Assembly: GCA_029204225.1 (NCBI GenBank)
Contig: CM055095.1
Location: 66,613,940 to 66,677,939, forward strand
DNA length: 64,000 nt
Direction: 5' to 3'
Source of the DNA: Diphasiastrum complanatum
Lineage: Eukaryota > Streptophyta > Lycopodiopsida > Lycopodiales > Lycopodiaceae
A program made the position numbers and the translations under genes. The notes beneath the pieces were generated by a model. That model had not been told where the DNA came from. It ran no database searches and saw nothing but the letters and a program-made list of their open reading frames with translations. Positions 24,901 to 36,449 of this stretch are shown here, one piece after another (the stretch's first letter is position 1; each line of letters begins with the position of its first letter).

Positions 24901-26304
24901 TTGTTTAACAAGCATACAATCAACCTTGTGGATCATTCAAAGATCCATTTATGGTCCTTAGTACTGTACTTTTCACACTTATCTGATATTCTAGAGATCC
25001 ACTGATCCTCTAGTTGTCCTATAGTTCACATAGGGAAAAAAAAAAATTAAACTGGAGAATCCATTTTTATTTGGATGACTGGCATGCCTATCAGATGGAT
25101 ACCACGAATCCACATCTGATCCTATGATCTAAACAGAAGAATTAACATGGTTCAATATTACACTCTGATCTTTCTAGATTAATGAAAAGCTTCGAATTTT
25201 CATGGATCCAAGAGCATTAACTCTAGGGACAAGCTTCAATCAATTAACAGATCCAATGTAATCCATGTATCAGGTTCTATTTCTAACATCACAATTGACA
25301 TCCAAAACTACGGATAACTCAATGGTCACAAGATATCAGTTACAATTCAATTAAATAAATTTAATTCAAAAAATTAATATCTGGTATTAAGCAATTATTT
25401 ACTGAGATTACCAAAATCCTAATTGCGAAATACATTTTCCGATCACACTTAATACCATTGATGTCATCTATTCTTCTCTCAGAATTTTCAATTCCCTGAA
25501 AATCTATTTCAGCTAAGGTACTAAGAAGACGTAACGACATTAGTAAATGTTTAGGAAAAAAGTCTGAAATAATTTCGTTTCTATCCTATACCTAGGTTGA
25601 ATAATTGATATACCAAAAATCATCTACTAGTATGAAAAACATTATTAGTCTGATCTTTTGAATATAATTCACCATAGGATTTATCTGGAAATGAAATCAT
25701 TTTTTTAATTCCTATTATTACAATGTTTCCAATAAAACTGGACTATTTTCTCTTTTTATTCACTAGTTTGGTATTATTCCATCAATATTGTCAAAATTAT
25801 TCAAACTCAGAATATGAAATTACATGAATGGAAATCCTACCAAGAGGATTTTAGAAACTCTTAAACTGTATCCAAACAAGATTCCTTGATCGGATAAAGA
25901 ATTATGTCATCACTCATTTATCTGGCCTTTCCATATTGTTTGACAGTTTTCAAAATTGATTTTGACGAGTATATTGCACAAACGTTCACTTGATCCATTT
26001 CCAACAATTAATATTGATTAGAAATATCTCGGACAAGTAATAGATTTCAAACTTGTAACCAAGTTCAAAAATCAGAGAGGGAAAAATTAAAATTTAAACT
26101 TTCGATCTGGGAAGAAGTTAGCTTCCAAAGTTTAGTCACCATCAAGCACAGTATCAGAAAAATTAGATTTCCTTGAACTAGATACCATCTTAAATAAAGG
26201 TAACCCATGAGCAACAAATATCTTGTTGTTGATCCTAAATCTATGAACCAAATTCATAGACGGACTGTTTGGATAGCAAAATTATATTGGCACCCATTTA
26301 TCTA
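24901..26304. other. Non-coding stretch, probably leader or body of a minus-strand LTR element
   Basis: AT-rich, with no open frame above background and no recognisable protein. It lies on the internal side of the primer-binding site at 26305-26315, so part of it should be the leader of that element. How far it extends to the left is not visible. Confidence 0.4.
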
Positions 26305-26950
26305 GTCTGATACCAATGTGATAATCCATTATTACATATCAAATTGTTTCTCATTGCATTACTGGAAAAGCATTAGAGGAGTTCTAAATCCCAAAAAGAC
26401 CCTTTGTAAATATTCTTTTTATACTTTTTCTCAATTTTTTCTTATACATGGACCAATCAAAACACTCAAATTTGAAATCTACGTAACGTGACTTTTTGAA
26501 TCCACATTTTGATTCCACACTAAAAATGGCATAACTTTTTAGTGGTAAGTTCGAATTTAGCAGAGTTTAGTGCATTGGAAAGCCCTCAACAAGGGCTTTC
26601 CAATGATATGTTAGATGACATACTTTTGAGCTACGATTAAAAAGTTATGGCAAGTCAAAAGTATTAGTGTTATAATATTTTAATAATATAAACTACATCT
26701 TGCACGAATTCTTAAAGGGTCTTTTTGGAGCCCAAAACTCCTCTAATGTAGTTGATGATGGAATAACCATTAACAAACATAGGCTCTTTTCATATGCAGA
26801 ACTGTTCAATACATTTTTAAACCCATAAAGGTTTATTGGGATAACCAAATTTAAACCCCAATGTATGTGTTCAAAAGCAAAAAGCCAATAACCCTTACTT
26901 TTAGCCCATGCAAAAGATATACCAACTTGTAGATTATGCAAACCCTAAAA
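26305..26950 (-). mobile_element. 5' LTR end and primer-binding site of a minus-strand copia-type element
   Basis: In minus orientation the LTR ends TTATCACA at 26317 and is followed, after one base, by TGGTATCAGAC (26315-26305), a shortened initiator-Met primer site. The LTR runs rightwards at least to about 26700, and its TG end is not clear, perhaps near 26950. It contains a long perfect hairpin at 26573-26605. No coding part of this element is recognised to its left. Confidence 0.5.
26573..26605. other. Perfect 14-bp stem-loop with 5-nt loop
   Basis: CATTGGAAAGCCCT and its exact reverse complement AGGGCTTTCCAATG flank the loop CAACA. It lies within the putative LTR at 26317-26950 and is the strongest simple hairpin in this part of the window. 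It could fold in either strand's RNA. Confidence 0.85.
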
Positions 26951-27802
26951 GGATTTTAGCCTCCAAGAAGGGGTTTAGCCTCGTTCTAGCCGCCACAACC
27001 ACGTCTGCCATCTCTCATTCTTCTACACCATGCCATCAATGGAATACTGAGCTGCCACACTGGATGGCACAACCCACCACGATCAATCCATGATGAGCTA
27101 AATCAATATGGTAGGATGAAGTTACTGATCATCCAATCAGCACTGATTTTCCCAGGCAACCTTCCAAAGCAAAAGAAAATTTTTTGCAGGTGATTGCAAA
27201 GAAGAAATGAGGTGCCTAAAGCTTTCAACAGCTCTTAGTACCCGCAAACCTTCAGCGTGCTAGCAACGAGTATCTAACAACGAGTGTCTACAAATGCTTT
27301 CATTAATCAAGCAATGATTAATCCCACGAATAGCCTCCAATCTCATAGCACCAACAAGTAGCAATCATTGTTACGATGGCCAAACTTGGATTTCCTAAAT
27401 GCGCTCAAGTTCCATCCAGTAGTGCCGCCCAACTACGCCCTTTACTGGGAAAACCAATATGTTTTCCAAACAGCAATGGATGGCCTCATTGGATGAACTC
27501 ACATCTTCTCCATTAGTGTTGTTCTATGCCTAAAAGAAAAGGTAATAGGATCTTGCTTTTTCATGCAAAACATCCAAAAAACTCAGAAGTTTAGACAAGG
27601 TTACAACTCTCCTACTGCTTCTTACAGGGTTCTGCATGTCTTATTCCAATCCTTTCTATCACACACGCAAGTTCATACCAAACAGGAAGTATACATGTCA
27701 AAGATTTTCCAAGGAATACAAAAGCACACATACAAATTAGGACGATTTACTTCAACAAGTCTATGGTTTCCACAACAGATCATTGAAGAATAGATACAAC
27801 AG
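26951..27802. other. No recognisable feature
   Basis: Mixed-composition DNA without a convincing frame, RNA gene or repeat. It ends at the left edge of the copia element, whose likely target duplication is AACAG at 27798-27802. Confidence 0.4.
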
Positions 27803-28415
27803 TGTTGAATTCACATGTGTGGGACGCCCTACACATGTACTTTTGATCTCCTAAGCCCAATAATACCATAAAGATCAAACTAGCATTGATTGACAATAGG
27901 AAAGCTGATCATACAAGAAATATTATTGTGTTACAAGCAAGATCTATCAACAAAATATGAAACTACGTACAATAAATGTCTCAACTCGGCTAGAGAGAGA
28001 ATATGAATGTACAAACTCGAGTAGAGAGAGAGGGCACAAAAAGCTTAGTCTCCAAATTTGCATTACACACAAATTTCATCATCTTCTCAATGAGAGTACA
28101 TCACATATATATAGATCCATGGACTCTCCTCCTACTTTGAGTTGGATTGGAGTTATGAATCCACCTCTCAAGCTATCTTGACTTATTCAAGCCACCTCAA
28201 TATGTCTAATTGTGCCACCTAGTATTTTCATGCATTAAATGTGGCATGCAAAGTACAAATGGCAATTCCTATGGTAGCTCGAGTTTCTACTTCTACCTAC
28301 CTTGAATATTTTATTCTAAGATGGGTCTTTACTAAGCCAAAAGAGCTCAATTCATCTTTGGCATTTTTAGGACTCCTACTTACAACATTAGATAGATTTT
28401 TCTAATATTTCAACA
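27803..28415 (-). repeat. 3' LTR of the young copia element
   Basis: 613 bp, minus orientation, with a TATATATA box near 28104 that would serve minus-strand transcription, and a CACATGTG palindrome near its end. It is almost identical to 37960-38572. Confidence 0.93.
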
Positions 28416-28433
28416 CTACCCCTAAAAAAGTAT

Positions 28434-31400
28434 CTAATGTGGATCAAGCATCGATCTTGAGATAAGACCAAGATTAGATCTATGCTTTGAGAAGGCACTT
28501 TTGCAAAGTGGCTTTGTGAGAAGATCAGCAATACATGAAGATGTGTCGACATGTTCCAAGTTGATTTCACCTCCAATGAGCTTTTCCCTTACAAAATGGT
28601 GTGCCACTTCTATATGCTTGCTCCTTGCATGAGAAATAGGATTGTTTGCAAGAGCTTGGGCCGATATGTTGTCACACTTGATCAAGGGAAGATCATCCTC
28701 TTTAATGCACTTTAGTTCCATGATTAACTTCTTGATCCAAAGCACCTCTTTAGTTGTTGTAGTGAGTGCTTTGTACTCAGTCTCACAAGAAGATAGGGAT
28801 ATGGTATCTTGCTTCTTTGAAAGCCAAGACACAAGATTGCCTCCAAGAAAGATAGTATATGTATTAATGGACTTTCGATCCATTTTATCACTTGCAAAAT
28901 CGGAATCCGAATAGCCAACAATGGTTAGATCTTTATTCTTGTACAATAAACCATAATCTTGAGTAGAAGATACATATCTTAGAACTCTCTTGGCCATCTT
29001 CCAATGTTGGATCTTAGGATCTTGCATAAATTGGCTCAATTTGTGCACAAAATAGCTCAAATCGAGTCTAGTGATAGTAAGCCAAATTAAGGAGCCTATA
29101 AGACTCCTATAAAGTGTGATGTCTTCGAAGGATCTTTCATCACCTTTAATAGGGTCTTTTACATGTTGCTCCATGGGAGTATCTATGCCTTTACAATTTT
29201 GCATATTGAATTTTCTCAACATAGAAAAGACATATCTAGATTGACAAATAAAAGCATACTCTTCATGAAAATCAATCTCAAGGCCTAAAATGTAATGGAT
29301 CTCTCCTAGATCTTGCATTTTAATTTCTCCTCCTAATGCATCCTTAGTTTCTTGAACTAGCATCAAACAACTTCCACTAAGAATAATGTCATCTACATAG
29401 ATTAGAAGAATGACAATATCACTACCATCAAACTTTAAGTACATAGAAGGATCATAGTCACTAAACACAAATCCTAATGAAAGTAGAAAGTTGTTGAGTC
29501 TTGAATACCATGATCTAGGTGCTTGCTTCAAGCCATAAAGACTTCTAAATAGCAAACACACCTTAGATTTATCCTTGATGAATCCTTGAAGTTGTTCCGT
29601 GTATATCTCCTCCTCAAGATAGCCATTCAAAAAAGCGTTGGAGACATCAAGTTGATACAATTTCCACTTAAAAAATAAGGCAAGAGAGATTGTGATTCTT
29701 ATTGTCACCTTCTTTGCTACAGGAGCAAAGGTTTCTACATAGTCAAGGCCATATATTTGTGGAAAGCCTTTAGCACATAATCTTGCCTTGTACTTGTTGA
29801 TGGAGCCATCATGATTGTACTTGATCTTGAACACCCACTTGCATCCAATGATATGCATGTTAGGTGGTGGATCCACTAGCTCCGATGTGTGGTTGGTGAT
29901 CAAGGCATCATATTCAATCTTCATGGCCTCATACCACTCCTTGGTATTGAGGGCTCCTTGGACATCTTTGGACTCCTCATGAGAAACAAAATAAGCATAA
30001 GTGTAATCAAGATCCACTTGTTTTCCTTTGTCATCATAAGTGAGCCTCTTAGGCTCGGATCTCTCCCTCGTGGATCTTCTAGGAGTGAAAATTCGAGGAC
30101 TTTCGTCTTCAAATCTCGACCCCTCCATATGTTGATTGTCTTCAATAAAAGGTGATAGATTTTGAGGTTGCTCGATCTCGGCCCCTCCAAGATTGGACTT
30201 TTCTTCTTCATGAAAAACTACATCTCTACTTTCAATTACTTTAGAAGTAGAGAGCATGTAGATTCGATAGGCTTTCTTGTTGGATGAATATCCAACCATT
30301 ACCCCTTTGCTTGCACAAGGATCATCCTTCTTTCTCGTTTCTAAGGGAATATGGACAAAGCATATGCATCCAAATACTCTAAGGTGATCAACCTTAGGTT
30401 TCTTCAAATAAAGTGCTTCATATGGTGACTTTCCTTCAAGTGCAACATGAGGGAGTCGATTGCAAAGATAGTTTAAACAATTGATGGCCTCACCCCAAAA
30501 GTCTTTTGGCAAGGATACCTCAATTCTAATGGTTTTGGCACATTCACACAAGGTTCTATTCTTTCTTTCAGCCACCCCATTTTGAGATGGTGTATATGCA
30601 CAAGAAAACTCCCTTTTAATGCCTTCAAGCTCACAATAATCATGAAATTTCTTGGAAGTGTACTCACCACCTCCATCACTTCTAAGAATCTTGATTTTGT
30701 ATGAAAATTGCTTTTCAACTAGAGCTTTGAACTTTAGGAAATAGTCAAACACCATAGACTTTGAAGCTAGAAGATATAACCAAGTAAATCTTGTGAAATC
30801 ACCAATGAAAGTTACAAAGCAAGTAGCACCACCCTTGCTCTTTGAAGATGAGAAGTGCACATCCGAGTGTATGAGCTCCAATGGATGTGAAGTCTTGATA
30901 GATGACTTTGAAAAAGGCTTCTTATGAGATTTAGATATGTCACAAGTCTCACATGGCTTGAAATTCTTGGAGATAAGATTAGGCAAGCCAATAGCTTTGG
31001 CTTTCTTGACCATTGACACCATAGAACTATAGTTAGGATGCCCCAACCTTCTATGCCATAGTTCCTCCAAAGAAATATGAGAAGCAAAAGCACCATCACA
31101 AGAGTTAGCATAATCTTTGGGATCAACCTTGTAGATTCCACCATATCTAGACCCAAATGCAAGAATCTCATCATGCTTCTTGATTGTACATGTATCAACA
31201 TTGAAATTCACATCTAGTCCACTATCAAGCAATTGCCCAACACTAATAAGATTTTTTGTTAACTTAGGAACAAAAAGTACTTTAGACGGAGAAAGAACTT
31301 TTGATGATGAAAGCTTTAAGGGAATGGTCCCTATGTCTTCAATAGCACACTCATGATCATTTGTTGTGTAGATGGACTTCTTGGCTCCTTCATAAGGTGT

Positions 31401-31508
31401 CATGGATGCAAAAGTATGCTTGGAGCTACACATATGTGAGGAAGCTCCATTGTCGATGTACCACGAACCATCCTTCTTGAAAGGTGATGAAGAAAAACTC
31501 AAGACCAT
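28434..31508 (-). CDS. Copia pol polyprotein part: protease, integrase, RT, RNase H (1024 codons, open)
   Basis: Domains in order: aspartic protease start (WYIDNGASSHM, residues 16-26), GAG-pre-integrase (WHRRLGHPN, 151-159), integrase zinc-binding Cys pair (186-189), and integrase core with Asp216 (IHSDVHF), Asp278 (RSDGGGEY) and Glu314 (GVAERKN). RT follows with GCKWVFKIKY (555-564), DVSNAFLNG (621-629), LYGLKQAPRSWY (657-668) and YVDD (704-707). RNase H carries YSDSDFAS (866-873), SSCETEY (906-912) and KCDN (944-947), and the end is the usual ADLLTKPL. It would process the polyprotein, reverse-transcribe the RNA in the particle and integrate the cDNA. The start given is the first Met of the open stretch; gag lies just upstream in another frame. 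Some related copia elements use one continuous frame. Confidence 0.92.
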   Translation of the reverse strand: MVLSFSSSPFKKDGSWYIDNGASSHMCSSKHTFASMTPYEGAKKSIYTTNDHECAIEDIGTIPLKLSSSKVLSPSKVLFVPKLTKNLISVGQLLDSGLDVNFNVDTCTIKKHDEILAFGSRYGGIYKVDPKDYANSCDGAFASHISLEELWHRRLGHPNYSSMVSMVKKAKAIGLPNLISKNFKPCETCDISKSHKKPFSKSSIKTSHPLELIHSDVHFSSSKSKGGATCFVTFIGDFTRFTWLYLLASKSMVFDYFLKFKALVEKQFSYKIKILRSDGGGEYTSKKFHDYCELEGIKREFSCAYTPSQNGVAERKNRTLCECAKTIRIEVSLPKDFWGEAINCLNYLCNRLPHVALEGKSPYEALYLKKPKVDHLRVFGCICFVHIPLETRKKDDPCASKGVMVGYSSNKKAYRIYMLSTSKVIESRDVVFHEEEKSNLGGAEIEQPQNLSPFIEDNQHMEGSRFEDESPRIFTPRRSTRERSEPKRLTYDDKGKQVDLDYTYAYFVSHEESKDVQGALNTKEWYEAMKIEYDALITNHTSELVDPPPNMHIIGCKWVFKIKYNHDGSINKYKARLCAKGFPQIYGLDYVETFAPVAKKVTIRITISLALFFKWKLYQLDVSNAFLNGYLEEEIYTEQLQGFIKDKSKVCLLFRSLYGLKQAPRSWYSRLNNFLLSLGFVFSDYDPSMYLKFDGSDIVILLIYVDDIILSGSCLMLVQETKDALGGEIKMQDLGEIHYILGLEIDFHEEYAFICQSRYVFSMLRKFNMQNCKGIDTPMEQHVKDPIKGDERSFEDITLYRSLIGSLIWLTITRLDLSYFVHKLSQFMQDPKIQHWKMAKRVLRYVSSTQDYGLLYKNKDLTIVGYSDSDFASDKMDRKSINTYTIFLGGNLVSWLSKKQDTISLSSCETEYKALTTTTKEVLWIKKLIMELKCIKEDDLPLIKCDNISAQALANNPISHARSKHIEVAHHFVREKLIGGEINLEHVDTSSCIADLLTKPLCKSAFSKHRSNLGLISRSMLDPH

Positions 31509-32394
31509 AAAAGATCCCTCTCCATCACTTGCATGAGCATCTCTCTTCTCTTCATTGGAAATGTTGGCTTGCTTGAATTGACTCTTCTTTTTGAAGCAAT
31601 TGGTGGCATAATGCCCCTTCTTGCCACAAAAGAAACACTTGATGTTTTTCTTTTTTTTTTTGGATGTGAAAGCTTGAGAGGACTCATCCTCTTCTCCTTT
31701 CTCCTTGAAAATAAGATTGTTCTTACTTGAAGAGGGTTGGTGTTGATTCTTACTTCTTGTCTTGTGCTTGTCTTTGGTAAAGCAATGTTGAGAGACAGTC
31801 TTTCCATTTTCAAGAGTTTATACTCTTGTCTTGATTCTTCAGAAATGAGCACACTTTGGAGTGCTTCCAAACTTGGTAGCTCCTCCTTAATGGCATAACT
31901 CTGAACAAGGTTGTCATATTCCTCCTTTAATCCATTAAGTATGACTTGAACAAGTTCATTTTGGTTGATGGAGTCTCCTATGCATGACAATTCTCTATGG
32001 AGGTCTTTAACTCTCATTACATAAGCTGAAGCACTTTCATCACTTCTCTGTACACTTTGAAAATTTTGGTTTCTTAGTTTAGAAGTCTAGAAGTATTCTT
32101 TGCCTCATAGATGGACTTGAGAGTATCCCAAGCATCTTTGGCATTAGTACAAGCACCAATTTCTCTTAAGATGTCATTTGAGACATTCATTTTAATATAA
32201 CGCAGAGCCATCCTAGCTCTCTTTTTGTACTTTGGAATTTCTTGAAGAATTTGTGGTTCTTCTTCAATACCAAGTACAATATCTATCACATCTTGTAGAA
32301 TTAAAATAGATTCCATCCTAACCTTCCAAATTGAGTAATTGGAGGTTGACAATCTTCCACTTGCTTCTAATAGAAAGGCACCCATTGAAGCCAT
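31499..32394 (-). pseudogene. Copia gag region of the young element
   Basis: The start MASMGAFLLEASGRLSTSNYSIWKVRMES at 32394 is the typical N-terminus of this gag family, followed by IVLGIEEEPQILQE, MALRYIKMNVSNDILREIG, LVQVILNGLKEEYDNLVQSYAIKEELPSLEALQ and a CCHC knuckle near 31600-31640 (CFFCGKKGHYATNC type). It would form the capsid and bind the RNA. It overlaps the pol frame by about ten bases. One or two breaks are visible in the region. Confidence 0.85.
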
Positions 32395-32893
32395 AAAGAA
32401 TGTTGGAAATCAAAAAAGATGGATGAAAAAATTGCTTATCTTCTCACTATAGGAACCAATCAAGGGTAAAAAAAACAAATCCTATGTAAGACTAAGCAAA
32501 AAACTGTGAGATAGATTTCACTAGTTTGACAATCTCTCTAAAACAAGATTTGAATCATCAAAGAAGATGAAGTATGGCAAAAGTTATGGTTCTCTGAATT
32601 TCACACGTGTGAAATACTCCAAAAATGTCAAATTGACTCAAATACAATCTATTTGTATGAAACAATTTGCCTAGATCCTCTAAATTTTGCCTAAATCACA
32701 TGTAGATTAGATTGGTCAACTTTTGGATGACTTCTGTGATCATTCAAGCAATAAATGACATGTACTCACGATTTGCCACAGGTCTAGGCGCCCTACCTAC
32801 GACTATTCAAAAGCTTATAACTTTTGATTGGCTTATCCAACTGTCATGATTCAAATTGCATCAGATTTTACACATTTCTAGCTTTCTAGTGGG

Positions 32894-34111
32894 TGTTGTA
32901 AAGCTACCTTTACGAACTTTACTTCCGGCACCATCGGCGCCAGCTATGTCCCCGGTGCCAGCAGCGCCCCTGCTGCTCCCGGCGCCACTGTGACCAGAAT
33001 CCAGTCGGCGCCAAGTTCCTATGGCTGAAAATCTTTGATCGGTTCTAGCGGAGTCCAGAGAGCTCATATCGATGTGCAATCACCTCACATGATCTAGGCA
33101 TGATCAAAGGAAGCCTGGGGATCAGTAAAATCTAGAGAGAGAAAATGACTTTCTAGAAAGAGAAAATTTTAGAGAGAGAAAAACGTGCTTTACCAGCTTG
33201 GGTAGAGTGCTTGGTATGAGGGAGGGTGCCGAATCACACCAATACTATAGGGGAGTGCGGGTTGCGACTCAGGACGAGCTCCAACCAAGTCTCAACCTCC
33301 CTTGCTGGAATGTTGTCATGGCTCTCGCCTTGGCATGCTAGTGCCCCGGAGACTAGGGTTGGTCACACACTTGAAATGTAACCTTCTCAGATTTATCAAT
33401 AAAGTGGGATTTTTCTCAAACTGACTCTAATTACCTTCTGAGTTTCAGTATTCGATAAAAGCGCCAATTGTAAGGCCGCTTTCAAAATTTTTAGCTTGGC
33501 ACATAAATGAGGGTCGTATCCCGGGACGCCAGCGGTATGCCGTCGGGACCATTCGGTTCGTGGCGCCAGCAGTATGCTGTCGGGACCATCTGGTCCAAGA
33601 ACTGGTTGTCTCCATATCTGTCGCGGCTTGTGGTTCTGAGTGTTCCTTGCATGAACGTGAATGGGTTAAGCTCTTGGGGAACGGGCTCTAACCTGTCGGC
33701 TGAGTTGGATGGCTTGCTTGGGTGGAAGTTACCTGTTTATGGCTGTCCGGTCTGGCGTGGCGCCAAGTTGGCTTCCAACACTCGTGACGAAGCTTTCAGT
33801 TGGTTAAGTCTGATGTATGTCAGACTGCTTGCTTGGAATGGATGTTACTCGTTTGTAACGAAGCTTCGAGTTGGTTAAGTTTGATGTATGTCGAGCGGCT
33901 TGCTTGGAGGGAAGTCACCCACATCCGGACCCCCGATCTGGCATGGCGCCAGGTTGAGTCTCAATGTTGGTTTTCGGAACTTCAAGTTGGTTAAGTCTGA
34001 TCATTGTTGGTGAGTTGGCTGCTTGTATGTCAAGTGGGTTTGGATGGCAAGAGTTGAAGGCTGGGAAGCTAAGTCATGGTTCCCGGCTCCTTTTGGGATG
34101 TCTGCGCTACA
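32894..34111 (+). repeat. 5' LTR of the non-coding element
   Basis: GC-richer than its surroundings. From about 33800 it contains three degenerate copies of a unit beginning AGTTGGTTAAGT (33799, 33869, 33984), which could be promoter or enhancer repeats. It begins at the GTGGG duplication and ends two bases before the primer-binding site. Confidence 0.92.
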
Positions 34112-34680
34112 TGTGGTATCAGAGCCGACTGGCCGGTCAATTGTGCGGATCTCACGGAAATGGCCACGGTTTGGGGTTCATCAAGACAACTGTTGTGCAA
34201 GGTGCCGCCCATAGTGTAAGCACGGGTGCATCCACGGTCAGGGTGGTCAGCAGAACGGGGGACTTGATGAGTCAAAGTGCTGCCCTCGAGGTGTAAGCAC
34301 GGTCAGTTCTCGCGGTTCGGGCCTGGCGCTGTCTGCACGTAGGACAGATGAGGCAAAGTGCTGCCTAGGTAGGTGAAAGCACGGTCTGTACCTTGTGGGG
34401 TGCGGGATGACATATTCGATCTGTACGAGTTAACCATTGATACAGAGATGCTGCTCGAATTCGGGTGTAAAGCACGGGTGGTTAGCTGTCGGTGCGGGAT
34501 AGCTGCCGATCATTTAGCTATAAGGGCTATCGACCAAAAAGTGGTGGGGCGTGACTGAGGCAATGTGCTGCTTAATGGTGAAAGCACGGATGGTTGGAGG
34601 GGTGTCCTATGTGGGCTGATTCTATGATCGATTTGTATGGGCACGGCCAGGCAAAGGTCCGTTGGCAGGACCATCTCAAA
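34112..34680 (+). other. Leader with primer site and five similar stem-loops, shared with the gag-only element
   Basis: After TGGTATCAGAGCC, five units of the form GTGCTGCC-loop-GGTGTAAGCACGG occur at 34202-34223, 34277-34300, 34358-34382, 34448-34475 and 34565-34587. Stem strands GTGCT and AGCAC pair perfectly in units 2, 3 and 5. The apical part is palindromic in several: CTCGAG, CCTAGG, GAATTC and TTAA. The same five units in the same order and spacing lie in the leader of the element at 40453-45709, although the LTR bodies differ. Such structure could serve RNA packaging, dimerisation or translation control; none is proven. Confidence 0.8.
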
Positions 34681-36410
34681 GGGGGACCTTGTCTTTGTTA
34701 CTTGTTAGTAAACCTGCCTGAGTGTCTTACTTGTATATATTCGTGGTGAGTCTTGGTACTCGTGCTTTGCCTAGTTTGCATGATTGCTTGTGATACAAGG
34801 AGCTGATGGCTAGAGAAAGAACCTTTCTTTTGAAAGCTGATACCATCAATCAAAGAGGACTACAGAATCTGTGGGGCAGATTTGCAGTTCAAGTACTCGC
34901 ATGTGAACGGCAACGAAACGACTCAATGTTTGCAAAGGATGGATGGCTAGCCTGTTTCTTGGGTTAGTTTCATTTGCGACAACGCCCACCAGACGCAAGC
35001 AGAAAGTCAAAAAGTTGGAAAGGGCAATTTCAGGGGAGATCTTCTATGGAGCAGTTGGTCTTCATTTTGGGACGGCCACCTTCGGAACTGAAACTCACTA
35101 AGCATGGGTGATATCCAGTGTCAGTTGGGTTTTTCCTCAAAGGGGAAAGACTAGGATCCTCTTCAGAGATTGGCAACAAGTTGGATCGAGCCATAATCCT
35201 AGCAGATGAGAAGCAAAGTGTTGGAAAGGATTTTTGTCCGAAGAACTCTACTCTAAGTCCAATCAGCTGATTTTATAAGTGGAGGGGAACTATCACACAC
35301 ACCTCTCTCTTGGGGCAAATTTTGAATGAAAGTTGATCAAAACAGGGGCAAATTCAAGGTGACCTAGCCATACTCACACGAGGAGACTGGCGAACTTTGG
35401 ACCTAATAAGTTGACAAGTTTTTGTTGTGGAAAGGAAAGTTTGTTATAGGCTTTCTCTGGACCAGCAATGATGAGGAAACATATGAGTATGCTGGCTTGT
35501 GTTACGTGTAAGGCAGCTGGTCAATGAAGGAACTGTGAAAGTTGAGTCTTGCATGAGAGACTTGGTATTTCGAACAGACGCTAAGGGACAGTTCGCGTTG
35601 AGATCGGACTAGTGCAAACTCTGGGTGCATGTGTCTGATTCAAAGAGAGCTACTTGAAGCCAAGCTCGATGTACACTTCTTGTTTTGATTGTGAGGCAAT
35701 TGACCAGTGATGGAATTGTGAAAGTCAAGTTTTGCGCGACGGACATGGTGCCTCAAACAAACGCGAAGAGATAGTTCGGATGCGGATCAGACTGGTGCGA
35801 CCCTTTGGCTTTCCACGAGGTCAATGGTTACATTTGGACTGATTCAAAGAGCTACTTCAAGCTAAGTGAGAGGTGCATTGCGGAGTACTCAATCTTTGCC
35901 TACCTTAAAGAGCCAAGATGGAAAAGTATCAAGATCAGACTAGGACAAGGAGAGAAATCAAGGTGCAAAAGCAACAAGGCATGGAGTGGACCATAAAGTG
36001 GACAATCAAACGATAAATCATTTGGCTCAGGGAGCCTTGATACCTGTGCGGAACTGAACAAATCTGGAGCTCAGGGAGCTCAACACAAAGTGCATCAAGG
36101 ACAAATCAGGAGCTCAAAGGAGTTCCAAAGTCGAAAGTCAGAAGCGACAGGGGCGAACATTTCAAAGAAAGGTCTCTGTCACCAGTTAATAAGGTTTTTG
36201 GGTTTTACGAAAGCGATATCAAATCTACGCTTTTCCCAAACAAAGATATATTTTCAAGTTATGTAATCTTTCAGTACAAAGAGCTGAGCCTCCGACTTGT
36301 GGTGTGCCAGCTTCAATGTTAATAAAAAGTGGCCAGTAAATTGAGTACTGTGCCAAGTAGCTTAAATGTATAGTTATTTTAATTAGGAGACATCTTTACA
36401 TTAATCTGAC
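34681..36410 (+). other. Non-coding interior of the LARD-like element, with a diverged 183-bp tandem repeat
   Basis: No frame resembling gag, protease, RT or integrase. Two diverged copies of a unit of about 183 bp lie at 35508-35690 and 35691-35880, recognisable by GGCAGCTGGTCAATGAAGG-like starts, GTGAAAGT, and GATTCAAAGAG...CTACTT near the ends. The rest shows no repeat. Confidence 0.6.
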
Positions 36411-36449
36411 ATCTGATGAGGACATCAGATTTTATAAAGGTGGGGTGGA
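36411..36449 (+). other. Hairpin followed by the polypurine tract
   Basis: ATCTGATG-AGGA-CATCAGAT (36411-36430) is an 8-bp perfect stem with loop AGGA, directly upstream of the purine tract and LTR. The core 16-mer CTGATGAGGACATCAG recurs at the same place in the gag-only element (41394-41409). Confidence 0.8.

Noticed and set aside
33507-34296. Plus-strand frames of 60-123 codons in the non-coding element
   Set aside because: They lie in the LTR and leader, are not consistent between the two LTR copies, and match no protein family.
34202-34587. Regularly repeated stem-loops could suggest a CRISPR-like array or a tRNA cluster
   Set aside because: The units differ in length and spacer, lie directly after an LTR primer site, and lack cloverleaf features; the retroelement leader explains their position.
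36413-36420. CTGATGAG resembles the core of a hammerhead ribozyme, as found in plant retrozymes
   Set aside because: The second conserved box (GAAA type) and the cleavage triplet are not present at the right distance, and the bases are better explained by the simple CTGATG/CATCAG hairpin.
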